From NCBI GenBank assembly GCA_032718475.1, contig JAUCBJ010006701.1, positions 1 to 64,000 of the forward strand: 64,000 bases of DNA, written 5' to 3'. Position numbers and translations under genes: made by a program. Positions 17,373 to 27,223 of this stretch are shown piece after piece. This DNA is from Nemertoderma westbladi (taxonomy: Eukaryota > Xenacoelomorpha > Nemertodermatida > Nemertodermatidae). The stretch's first letter is position 1. The number at the start of each line of letters is the position of its first letter. Below the pieces are notes generated by a model, which was not told the origin of the DNA, searched no databases, and saw only the letters and a list, made by a program, of their open reading frames with translations.

Positions 17373-19907
17373 ATGGCGAGTAAGCTGATCAGGAAGAGAA
17401 AGGCGGAGTCAGGAGGAAAAGAAATACTGGTGGATTTCACCGAAAGACACCCGGAGGAGAAGACGAGAGGATACTACGAGAAGTTGGAAAGGGGTCACGC
17501 GGCACGAGCGCTGCAGGACCACTTCCGGGAGATGCACGAGCAGCGGCTGGTCGGGACCTACGGAACGCCGTCGCTGGACAACGCGATCTTCCAACACTTC
17601 CACTACGTGGTGAAAGGAGACGAGGCGAAGTTCGGGATTCCGAAGTATCCGAGGGAATCGCCGAGGAAGGACTGGAAAAGATTCATAGAGTCCGTCAACA
17701 GAGGAGGATATATGATCCTAGATGACGAGGGAACCGTGGAGGACGAAGCGGGTTCGAGACGAGGAACGGCAGGGTCGGCCAGGACCATACTCTTGCATTT
17801 GGCCGCGCCAAATGGGGACATCTTCTTATTCGACCTAGGGACGTATGGGAAGAGGGATGGGCCGAAACTAGACCGATTGCCGAAAGCGGTACAAGTACTA
17901 GTAAGAGAGAAGTCGACGACGAAGGTGGGATCGGCGATTCGCGAGGACGCGGAGAGGATCATCGGTCCGGACGCCACCAACCTCCTGGATATGCAGAAAG
18001 TCTTTATGGCTATGACGGCACCGGATGGATTGGGGGTGGTCGAGAACACAGGCCAATGCGGGGCAGTGGCGATGGGCCAATTATTGGGGCTCGTATGCCA
18101 CAAACCGATGGACTGGGGAAAGTTTAGGGAAGAATACGGGGCAGAACTAGCGAACTCGCTGAAGTGGGGAGCGAGACCGGGAAAGCAGGAGGTATATCAG
18201 TTTCGCAGAGGAGCGATAAAGGTATATCAGAAGCGATATATCCTGCAGGAGGACTGGATGATGATAAGTTTGCTTAACTTATTCATGACCGTAGTTATCG
18301 AAAGGGAACCAGGGGCATTTCTGTTATCGGGATCACCCCTAAGCTACAGGAGAGCCTTTAAGACGGCCTTTGACGGTCTGGTAGACCACCCGGGGCTGAA
18401 GGGCGAGTCGGTGTACTACAACAGCCGACATCTGGTAGACGGGGAGACGGATACACCGTATCAGAGATGGGAGCAGCTAGAGGCGGACAGACGAGAAGCA
18501 AAGCGACTGGAAGAAGTCGCTAGACGGGAGAGGATAGAAGCAGAGGAGAGGGAAGAGGAGGCCAGGGCACAGAGTTACGGCTTCGAGGAACAGGCGGGCC
18601 TAGACGAACTTCATTGGACTTCGTCAGGGAGTTCGGGGGAGTCTCTAGGGCGAGAATTGGGATGGATGGTGGGATCGCCGAAACAGTCGACGTCGGGGTT
18701 GCAAACGATGCCCATACCAGCGGGCGCCGAGGGCGACCAACCGCCAAGGAAGCTAAGGGAGCTAGAGGGATGGAGAGCTACGGGCGAGAGCCAAGGCGGG
18801 AAGGGACATAGTGGATCCATCGGGATACCGGGGTTGGAAACACTACCAGAAGAGGAAGACGGCGACGACGAGTTCGGAGAGATGCCGCCCATCGAGAGGA
18901 TAGGCCACTCGGACACGGACTGGGTTGGCGGAAGGGTGGTGACAGCCAGTGGGGCGAGGGCCTTCTGGAACAGATCCGGCAAGCGGACCTGGGTGCACGA
19001 GGAGCCAGCGATGGATTTCGCGGGGAGCACCATCAGGTTGGGCGAGCAACCGGGGACGGCACCACGGATAGTATTCGGGGAGACGATGCCCGAGAGGGGC
19101 GGAGAGATCGACGTAAACAGGGAGAGCAATGTAGAGAAGTTCGCCTACCAGCGACTCCATAGACCGCGGAGATCGCTTGGGACGAAAGATGAGGTGGGAC
19201 GGGAGACATTGGTACTCGGCTGCGACTACTGTGGGAGACAGACCCATCAAGAAAGCAGCTGCCTATACCGGTTCCAACGGGGAACCTTTTGTCTCTACTG
19301 TAGAGAACCAAGTCACAGGATGGGGGCGTGTCCACGGTTGCATAACCGATGTCCAAAGTGCCACTTTCGGGGACACTACGGACGCGAGTGCGACTGGATG
19401 AACGACGAGGAGAAGTTCACGAGGTTCGAGGAGTGGGCCGACGTCGGGGCCATGACGCGCCAGCGCATGAAGGCCCAAGAGTTCAAGTGGGGTTTCTTCC
19501 TCATAAACCAGGAGACCCACATGGAAATCATAAAGCGAAGGTTACCGTTTACCTATCAAGAGGTAGCAACGGCGGCGTCGTTCGCCGGAGTTATGAACAC
19601 GCAACGGTACCTGGACAGGTGGACACCAGAGAACCGGAGGGAGTTTAGGGATTTCTTGGCGGAACACGTACCAAAGGCAATGAAAATGATCCTATGGGAC
19701 GCCACACGAGGGAGACAACCAGGCCATTCTGAGGGGCCACCGGCGAAGCGGTATCGGGCATTAATAACACCAGCGCCCAAGGAGCCGACGACCGGGATCA
19801 GCAAGGAAGTGGCGGCGAAGGTCCGGAAGCAGAAAGCGGATGATGCCAGAGGAGCGGTGATAACCAAGAAACGGGCCAGGGAAGAGGACGTGAGGAGGAA
19901 CAGATAA
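17373..19907 (+). CDS. BEL-A ORF3: DEDD 3'-5' exonuclease-like (WRN/EXD type) protein with three zinc knuckles
   Basis: 844 codons from MASKLIRKRK, the start shared with copy 3; an upstream in-frame ATG at 17364 is not conserved. Residues about 112-300 resemble the WRN/EXD exonuclease fold. Motif I is ILDDEGT (D117-x-E119). Then comes the strand pair ILLHLAAPNGDIFLFDL, then LPKAVQVLVREKSTTKVG, motif II SAIREDAERI (D192) and NLLDMQKV. A candidate motif III is RYILQEDWMM, spaced one residue wider than the usual YxxxD, so activity is uncertain. A charged coiled region (about 375-410) and a long linker follow. Near residues 625-680 lie three perfect CX2CX4HX4C knuckles as in nucleocapsids. In the position of an env gene. 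Role unknown; perhaps nucleic-acid processing or packaging. Confidence 0.8.
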   Translation: MASKLIRKRKAESGGKEILVDFTERHPEEKTRGYYEKLERGHAARALQDHFREMHEQRLVGTYGTPSLDNAIFQHFHYVVKGDEAKFGIPKYPRESPRKDWKRFIESVNRGGYMILDDEGTVEDEAGSRRGTAGSARTILLHLAAPNGDIFLFDLGTYGKRDGPKLDRLPKAVQVLVREKSTTKVGSAIREDAERIIGPDATNLLDMQKVFMAMTAPDGLGVVENTGQCGAVAMGQLLGLVCHKPMDWGKFREEYGAELANSLKWGARPGKQEVYQFRRGAIKVYQKRYILQEDWMMISLLNLFMTVVIEREPGAFLLSGSPLSYRRAFKTAFDGLVDHPGLKGESVYYNSRHLVDGETDTPYQRWEQLEADRREAKRLEEVARRERIEAEEREEEARAQSYGFEEQAGLDELHWTSSGSSGESLGRELGWMVGSPKQSTSGLQTMPIPAGAEGDQPPRKLRELEGWRATGESQGGKGHSGSIGIPGLETLPEEEDGDDEFGEMPPIERIGHSDTDWVGGRVVTASGARAFWNRSGKRTWVHEEPAMDFAGSTIRLGEQPGTAPRIVFGETMPERGGEIDVNRESNVEKFAYQRLHRPRRSLGTKDEVGRETLVLGCDYCGRQTHQESSCLYRFQRGTFCLYCREPSHRMGACPRLHNRCPKCHFRGHYGRECDWMNDEEKFTRFEEWADVGAMTRQRMKAQEFKWGFFLINQETHMEIIKRRLPFTYQEVATAASFAGVMNTQRYLDRWTPENRREFRDFLAEHVPKAMKMILWDATRGRQPGHSEGPPAKRYRALITPAPKEPTTGISKEVAAKVRKQKADDARGAVITKKRAREEDVRRNR

Positions 19908-20584
19908 GTTCCCAGAGACGAGGGAACGAGGGAGTGGGACTGAGACTGGAAAGTGGTGCGCCTGGAAGGCGCCGCATGGAACGTACGAACTATTAAATAC
20001 AAACTTAATTAATGCAAATAACATAAGTGCAATTTGTATGTACGTACGTAGTGATTAGCAGTAAAATACACGATCGGAGTAAGTACTATAGTCATACAAC
20101 CTTTCTCAATTAGCTACTGGGACTGGGGGATAACTGACTATGGCACTATGGACGAGACAACTGACAATTTCACGCTTCTTAAGTGCGACGGCACGAGAGG
20201 GGGGGGGGAGGTTCGTCAGGAGAGCAAAAATAGTCAAAGTGGAGTTGAGGATCGGAGTAAGAGTGCGAAGTGCGGAGAGAGTGCGAACGCAATTCTAGTG
20301 TGGGGGGGGGGGGAGAATGAGAGGCTGAGTGAGGGACGAGGAGGTCCGGGGGTATGAGAGAGTTAGGGTGAGAGTGAAGGTGAGATAGGGCGAAAATGTT
20401 GGGGAAACAAAAGTCGCCTGAAGAGGTGAGCGCGATCGGCCCGACTTGAGACGCCAGGCACACAGGGTAGCGTTATCATACCCATAGGGGGCGGCCTGGA
20501 AAGCCGACCCCGGGAGAAAAGAATTCCACCCCACACCCGATACTAGATCGGGATCCAGCGGGATTGTAACGCACTTTTTGGTTG
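19908..20584 (+). other. 3' untranslated region of BEL-A copy 2
   Basis: No credible gene. Similar to the minus-strand region 42546-43235 of copy 3 and, from about 20390, to 6830-7009 of copy 1 (CCCACACCCGATACTAGATC block). Two G-runs near 20200 and 20302. Confidence 0.75.
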
Positions 20585-20613
20585 ATGCTATCTTCTTACC
20601 GGGAAGATAGCAT
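20585..20613 (+). other. Conserved hairpin before the polypurine tract (copy 2)
   Basis: ATGCTATCTTC at 20585-20595 and GAAGATAGCAT at 20603-20613, perfect stem, loop TTACCGG. Confidence 0.85.
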
Positions 20614-20622
20614 GGGGGGGAG
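20614..20622 (+). other. Polypurine tract (copy 2)
   Basis: GGGGGGGAG immediately before the 3' LTR. Confidence 0.75.
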
Positions 20623-21163
20623 TGTTAGCTTATTCAATCCCGCCAACACCCCATAAAGTTATAAGCCGATAAGCAATATTGGGAGCCACGAGATTGGGCA
20701 ATTAACCAACTCGTGCCATCCCAATAAGAGTGGGAAGGAAGCACACAATAGAGGGTCAGGGGCCAAACCCCTAACCCAGGGAGAACAGGTGGAATGAACG
20801 GGAATACTCCACGGGGCGCCAACAAGGGTACTAACCAATCAGAGGGGGGGAATGGCATCGATTGAGTAGCAGTAAGGCCACCGTGCAATATAACCAATAA
20901 CCTATTAATCAGTGATTCAGTTATCTCAGTGCAGCAGTGCTAGCGTAGGGTACAGTCAATTAGTTTAGTTAGGGGATCACGGGACTTTAGTTACCGTATC
21001 CCGCCTTGTACACATTATATCTATATCTATATCCTATGCCCTATTATTATTATACACCGAACTTCAGAACTCAGTCACTTTATTTCACCCTTATACACGG
21101 CGGGGACGCGTGGACTAAATTACCACATCGGATAAATCGGGATCCCTCCTGGATCCCGTCACA
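20623..21163 (+). repeat. 3' LTR of BEL-A copy 2
   Basis: 541 bp, TGTTAGC to GTCACA, three differences from the 5' LTR, followed by the GAGAG duplication. Confidence 0.95.
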
Positions 21164-21805
21164 GAGAGCCCTTTTGACATCAGTTTGTAAGTATTGCGCC
21201 TACAGCGCGCGACTATCTTATTCTAGTAGCTAGCGCCCGGTATTGTTATTTTGTTAAAATCACCAAAACCTAGTACAACAGCAGTACACCAAAATTGTTT
21301 CGTCGTAACACACATACACACACACGCCTTAAGATAGTTTGTAACGGTATTATTGTTTCGTTCTCAGGCACCTTTTGACTGCCTTTTCCTGTCGGCAGTA
21401 TTGTTTCTTTACGCTAGTGTCGGTTGATCCTCTAGCTTGTAATGAATCACACATATAAATCACACTGCAGCAAGTTTACAGTATTTAGGTCCATTAGGGG
21501 TAGTTAGGATTCGCTATGCGGGGATTGTTCTCCCGTGAGTTTGGTCTGTATCTGTAGACTGTACATCTACCTCACCAGTTAGAGGCCAGGCATCCTGATT
21601 ATCTAGTTAGCCTGGGCAATTGATTCACACAAGTATTAGAGAAACATCGGCTCCGTTCCTCGCCTGTAGTAGTTTGTGTACTTGGTATTTAGACACGTCC
21701 TGGACTGGGATTTCTTGGTAGATACTGTACAAGCCCGTATATGCTGCTGGATTCTACAGTAAGGTATTCGTTACTAGGATGCGGTACGCAGTATACTACT
21801 GGACC
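21164..21805 (+). repeat. Left arm, part 2, of the large inverted repeat
   Basis: Continues the arm interrupted at 9554. Reverse complement is found at about 22035-22740 (CTAGCGCCCGGTATTG, TTTTGGTGATTTTATC and TACTACTGGAC landmarks). Part of it (TATAAATCACACTGCAGC, GGATTCGCTATGCGGGGATT, CTACCTCACC) also matches 56100-56240 before BEL-B. Confidence 0.75.
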
Positions 21806-22034
21806 TTACAGTACTTGCAGCATCAGGTGAGTAAAATGGCTCTCCCAGCAAGTCGGTGAGGTCCTGGTTATCTGCAATGCAACCAACAACACTGCTACCA
21901 GCATTTGATTTTGATGGAGAAGATATTATACCAAATGCTTGAGAACACATTTAATATTCTCTGGGTTCCCCTGACATGTCGTCAGATTCCCACCATAAAT
22001 ACCTCAGGGAATCTCTGTCTACCGGAGTAACTCT
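21806..22034. other. Spacer between inverted-repeat arms
   Basis: About 230 bp of single-copy sequence between the arms. A CAGCATCAGGTGAGTAAAATGG near 21820 looks like a splice donor context, but no coding exon is evident. Confidence 0.55.
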
Positions 22035-24165
22035 TTGATAAGTCCAGTAGTATACTGCCTACCCGATCCTCGTAACGGAGTACCTTACTGTAGAATCCAG
22101 CAGTGTATACGGGCTCGTACAGTATCTGACAAGAAATCCCAGTCCAGGGTGTCTAAATAAACAGATACTAAGTACACAAACTACTACTGGCGAAGAAAGG
22201 AGCCTGATGCCTATTCTAATACTTTGGCGAATCAATTGCCTGAGCTAACTAGACAAACAGGATGCCCGGCCTCTAACCGGTGAGGCAGATGTACAGTCTA
22301 CAGATACAGACCAAACTCACGGGAAAACAAACACCGCATAGCGAATCCTAACTATCGCTAATGGAACTAAAATACTGTAAACTTGCCGTGGTGTGATTTA
22401 TATGGGTATATACAAGCTAGTGGGTCAACAGAACTAGCGTAAAACAATACTGCCGACAGGGAAGTTAGCAGTCAAAAGGTTGCCTCTCTGCCTATGTAAA
22501 ACAAATACTAAATAACTCCTCAAATATCAAGAATAATTCTTACCGTAATCAGTAGCTAGTAGATCTCAAGACGCATGTGTATGTGTGTTACGAATAAAAC
22601 AATTTTGGTGTATCGCTGTTATACTAGGTTTTGGTGATTTTATCAAAAATAACAATACCGGGCGCTAGCTACTCGAATAAGCTAGTCACACGCTGTAGGA
22701 GCAATACTTACAAACTGACGTCAAAAGGGCTCTCTCCTCCTTCATTCACAACTCAACCGGGCAATTACTGTGTTAGTAACTACACCCGTGATCAGCACTA
22801 ATACCAGATTCTGATTGTGAGATAAGGAAATAGGTGTTAATTTACTACCATACGTGTAGCTGATCTGGTATGTAAATTTGATTCTAGAATTTTGTTACTG
22901 CGGTGGGCTGCAGTAAATAGCTATCAGTACGTGGCAAGGGCGCGGTAGGATGTTAGTAAACCTCCCTAAGCCAAATGTGTGCCGGTAGCAGAAAGCTGCC
23001 TCTTGCCTGATCAAATATTTTGGAATCAGACAGGTCGGGTAAACTATAAGGCCTACAAAGCTAACCGGTACTGTACTGTCAGTACTGCAAATCACCAAAT
23101 TATAGAGCGTGCTATTCGCACCTAAGTGTACTTGCCTGTACAGACGAAAAGCAACAGCTCGCACCTGCAGGAGATACAGGTTGACATGGTTTTCCCTGTC
23201 TGAATCCGAGATATTTGATCCTAAATTTTACGGCGTCCCAGGACGGCATCACGCTTTACCCTGATCTAAGGTCTTACTGCGGGCAAGGGCATCAAACAAA
23301 GTCTTACCTTCCTCTGATGTGGGCGTTCTCTGGCAGTGAGGCATACTCTCGAATGGGCGTGGGCGAAGATAATGTGGGCTCTTTAATGCATCATGGACAT
23401 CTTTCCCCCTTGTGTTGCTGAAGCCTAACGGTCTAGGCAACCATTCCCCGAAGCGTTTGGCTGTCTCAAGATAGATATGTTAAAACTACATGTTTAGGAG
23501 TTTGCAGTATATTTAACGTAATACTTATCAAATAAAACTAACTTTACAAAATAACAAAAGGCAAATTAAACTAAATAGAAAGTTAAGTCACAAGTGAATA
23601 TTGTTTTAAGGCGGGGTAGCTCATTTGGTTGAGCGCCGGGCCTGCAATCTAATGGTTGTAGGTTCAGCCCCGCCAGGGTCCACTCAGCCTTTCATCCACT
23701 GGGGTCGATAAAGTGAGTACCAGTTAAATAACTGGGAGCAAAACTTGGGATAGGAGTAGCGCCCACCCCTACCCTCGGGTAGCAGCTATCGAAAGAGGAG
23801 CCTTCGGGTTGCTTCCGGCTTCGGCCGACTGTTTGCTTTTGCTTGAATATTGTAAGCAAGTGAAGACTAGTAAGGAATAGTTACAGAGATAAGTGATAAC
23901 CGAAGGGCAAACAGCCCCTTTTATAGCAAATCCTAAGCATGGAATCAACTAGAACATTCTACGAATGCACATTGGAGCTATAAATTATTCAGTGCCCTAC
24001 GATTGGCCCAACCCATCGTTCCACGTGTTGTACGCACCCCATTGGCTTATTGAACTTAATGAAACCAAAAATATAATTAATAGCCCAAAATACAAATTTA
24101 GCAACCCGGATTCGAACCCCTGACCTATTTAGAATGTAACCCGCACCTTAACCTACTTTTGTTTT
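22035..24165 (-). repeat. Right arm of the large inverted repeat (LTR-like, minus orientation)
   Basis: Reverse complement of 8395-9554 plus 21164-21805 with roughly four-fifths similarity by eye, interrupted by a SINE at 23605-23843. The outer end (24095-24160) carries the tRNA-like motif GGATTCGAACCCCTGACCT, reverse complement of a B box, matching 8440-8460 in the left arm. Confidence 0.7.
23605..23843 (+). mobile_element. tRNA-derived SINE, Ceph-SINE-like central domain
   Basis: Flanked by a 10-bp duplication TGAATATTGT (23595-23604 and 23844-23853). The tRNA-like head has GTAGCTCATTTGGTTGAGCG (A box region) and GGTTCAGCCCC (weak B box). The middle has TTTCATCCACTGGGGTCGATA and GAGTACCAGTTAAAT, close to the conserved middle of cephalopod-type invertebrate SINEs as I recall them. 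The tail includes one unit AGGAGTAGCGCCCACCCC plus CGGGTAGCAG, the unit that is amplified in the copy at 31161. Confidence 0.8.
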
Positions 24166-24170
24166 TTTTT

Positions 24171-24644
24171 TACATTACATTTACTTCAGGGTTGTCAATT
24201 AGACGTTTCTTAAGGGAATTTAGACGCTGTAAGGCAAGTGGACAATCATTAATGAGGCGTGGTTCAGGCTTTCGCCAGAGAAGACCTATTTCATAATGGC
24301 CATCTGGGAGAAGATGTCGTATAGTCCTTTGTATCGGGGCTCTTCCACAAAGCTAGCTTTCTCTAAATCATGAGACTGCAATTTCAGACCATCAATCCAG
24401 GCGGAACTCTATGATCCCAAGCTTGAAGTACATATATATCTTCATCACAGAGAAGATCTAGACCAGTATTTATTATGTTTAAAGACCCTTCCATGAGGTT
24501 GGTAAAGGAAGTTTCAGATAGTACATCAGTATCATCATCTTCTTGGTTTAATTCTTCTTGAAGAAGAAGCAGCTCAGAGGTCTCATCTGGGGGAACCTCC
24601 TGTGCCCATAGTGCAGCAGAGGCATCACCACGATCAACAGCCAT
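24171..24644 (-). pseudogene. BEL/Pao pol fragment (start of reverse transcriptase)
   Basis: On the minus strand 24313 to 24171 reads LLPDGHYEIGLLWRKPEP, then PLALQRLNSLKKRLIDNPEV, the typical N-terminal entry of BEL/Pao reverse transcriptase (GHYE.PL.WR, LALxRLxSLxKRL). Upstream in the same direction an 86-codon acidic frame (24644-24384, DDDTDVLSE) may be the protease-RT linker but is frameshifted from the RT part. The rest of RT is missing, and the right inverted-repeat arm begins here. Together with 8114-8380 (integrase, same strand) it may be one old element split by the inverted-repeat unit. Confidence 0.65.
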
Positions 24645-24866
24645 TGTTGATTCAATGTCGTCAACTGGCCACCGGCGTTCTATACAAGTTCGTCGAGAGG
24701 GGCCTGTAAAGTACCAACCCAGAAGACTTCGGGTAGCTAGACATCCATATGCAGTAGGATTAGATGGGGATCCTTACAACTGATGGATCAGGCAGAGTTG
24801 GTGCTTTCAAGCCAACTTCTGCAGAAAAAGGATCTGAAGTCCAATCATATGCTTGACCAGATCAGA

Positions 24867-25740
24867 TCCGATCAGTATACGATGGTTCGACAACATTTGT
24901 GTCTACTGTTGACGGTGACACAGAACCATTTGAAGTGTTATGGGGCGTCCTCCAAGGAGACACACTTGCACCATTCTTGTTCATTATTGTGGTTGACTAT
25001 GTTCTACGCATGTCCTTAGATCATTATAATGATGATGGGGTGATGATAACTCCACCTACTGGCTCCAGAAGTCGAGGAAATCCTGCCAAGTACCTAACTG
25101 ATCTAGACTTTGCTGATGACTTAGGAGTACTCTCAGAATCATTAGAGGGAGCCCAACGGCTCCTCAGCTCATTAGAACATGCTGCTTCTAGTGTTGGTCT
25201 TTTTATTAACTCTAGAAAGACCAAAATTTTGACAGTTAACTTTGAAAGTCCTCAGCAAGTCTCTGATCGGATGAGCATAAGCTCAAAGGATGGTATGCTT
25301 GAGCATGTGGACGACTTCTGTTACCTAGGATCATGGATCCGGAAGTCAGGTGAGGACCTTCGAATACGTAAGAGAAAGGCATGGGCAGCCTTGAATACGC
25401 TTTCCAGGATTTGGAAGTCACCGAGAATTAATCGGAAACTCAAGGTCCGATTATTTAGAGCAGCAGTAGTTCCAGTACTCCTCTATGGGAGGCCATGCTA
25501 GGCTCTAACTGCTGAGGACACCACATTTTTGGATGGCACATTCACAAGAATGCTACGCTGGGTTCATTGTGTCAAGTACAATGCAAACATGAAGATTGAC
25601 TTGAAGATGCGGATGATCTAGCAAATGTCATGGGTGATAGGGAGTTGTGGCGGTGCAATTTTGTCGACAAGCCGGCACAGCATTCTTAGAAATGCAGCTG
25701 CAATGCAGCATGCCGATCCTAGTAGTAGTAGTAGTAGTAA
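24867..25740 (+). pseudogene. 5'-truncated RTE-like LINE copy
   Basis: Starts within the RT domain (matching 29511 onward of the full-length element), reads VLWGVLQGDTLAPF, DLDFADDLGVLSE and the C-terminal part to a stop at 25501 (tgctag in place of tgctgg). It then skips about 200 bp before resuming at the terminal KDADDLANVM segment. Ends in a (TAG)n tail at 25722-25739, the 3' end of this family. A 5'-truncated, internally deleted dead copy. Confidence 0.85.
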
Positions 25741-27077
25741 ATGAGAAACTATACAGCAGTTAGCGGTTAGTAGTAAGTCGAAATAGTAAACAATATCTGC
25801 AACAAATCGCTGCGGAAACAAAACTATCACTCGTCAATATATCTTTCGCTCTCCTCCGGTCTAGCTACCTCTGCCTCTGGGGCGATCGACGGTCATGGAG
25901 GGGTATGGGTTTCGTGGACGGCGCAGGCCAACGGGGAGAAGGACTGGTGGACGAATTCTAGGTCATCTAATTAACTGTTCATTTTGTAACGAACGGGCGG
26001 GAATTGGGGTTCATTAATTTACTAGGTGTGCTATTATTATGTTTCTATTTAAATTCTGTTAATTGTATTCATGTTTATAAATATATATTTCAAAATGTGT
26101 AATTACATTTTAATTTGTTAATTTCAATATAATTAAATTTACGAAACTAAACCAATTATCAAGTTAATCAAAGGAGTGTAACTTAATTAAGGTTGCCAGT
26201 ATGCAGACATTCCACAGTCAAATATCATTGGAATCCCAAGTCAATTTAATTATATCTACTACCGGTATATCTACTCTATGTAAACACACCATATACACAA
26301 CAGTACAATATATATATAAACTTAGATATTACCAGCAACAGTAAAAAATTAACCCTTATTTTTTTTTAAAATATATAGCTCACTTTAAAAGTACTGTAAG
26401 TAAAATCAGACCACAGAGAAAGGTGGCGAATGAGGATCGCACTTTCTCCAATTAATATCATTACAGGTAACTGGTATTAATTGAAAAAATCTCACTTTCC
26501 TTTAATGTCAAAGTCGGTGACTGTTAGACAGTTAATAAAGAACCTGACACCCGACTTTCTCGATACGACGTGACTGACAGGTCGAATTCCGGGGTGGATA
26601 GGGGACATTCGCACACTTTAAACTATCTTACACAAAGGGGTCAGAAGGGGGCAGCTTATGGCTGCACGGTAGAGCTACAAGACACCAAGCAGGGTAAACC
26701 TATTAATGTGGTTTGAAACTCACTTTGTTTGTTTAACTGGCCTCCGCTGTGTAGCACCGTTCATAATAATAACCAACACAAACAGGCCCGACAATCAGTA
26801 CGATTGAGGGTGTACTTTATAACATAATATAATGACCCCAGAAACCCAATAGGTGGGTTATCTGTATCGTGAAAGATAACACGTTAAAGGAAAGTATGGC
26901 TCGCTATGCCGTTATGTCAGGCGAAGTAGAGTCGTGAGGCGAAGGTCGAATGAAATAGAGTTTGTTGAGCTATCGGTGGTTGCTGTTGGGGCCAAGGGGG
27001 GGCCACCAACCATCCAGACGCACTGACCGTGACCGGATAACTCACGCGGACGGTAAACTGCTCGGTTGAGGAAAAGC
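25741..27077. other. Intergenic sequence without recognised gene
   Basis: AT-rich, with short ORFs only. A near-inverted pair AATTAATATCATTACAG and CTGGTATTAATTGA near 26450-26490 could form a hairpin. Nothing else is supportable. Confidence 0.5.
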
Positions 27078-27223
27078 ACCAGGCAAGACTGGGTCACCTC
27101 ATACAGCACAGCGAGTACTAGGTAGCCACTGACTGAATATAAAATATGAAATATATCTAAATATAAATACGGTCAAATATGTTTAGTACGGTATTATCAA
27201 TGTAGAGGTACAACCTGACTACA
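27078..27223 (+). repeat. 146-bp target site duplication, left (RTE-like LINE)
   Basis: Begins ACCAGGCAAGACTGGG and ends CAACCTGACTACA. The same 146 bp, apparently identical, stands at 30575-30720 directly after the (TAG)n tail. Confidence 0.9.

Larger units (their letters stand above)
9555..21163 (+). mobile_element. BEL-A copy 2, complete from LTR to LTR, lacking RT
   Basis: 11,609 bp with two 541-bp LTRs differing at three positions and a 5-bp duplication, so a recent insertion. Contents: ORF1 (10176-13077), ORF2 gag-protease (13098-16115), hairpin array (16270-16870), exonuclease-like ORF3 (17373-19907), 3' untranslated region, conserved hairpin and polypurine tract. Reverse transcriptase, RNase H and the integrase catalytic core are missing; a short stretch resembling the integrase C-terminal third remains in frame near 15690-15830. 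It must use enzymes from an intact relative if it moves. Confidence 0.9.
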
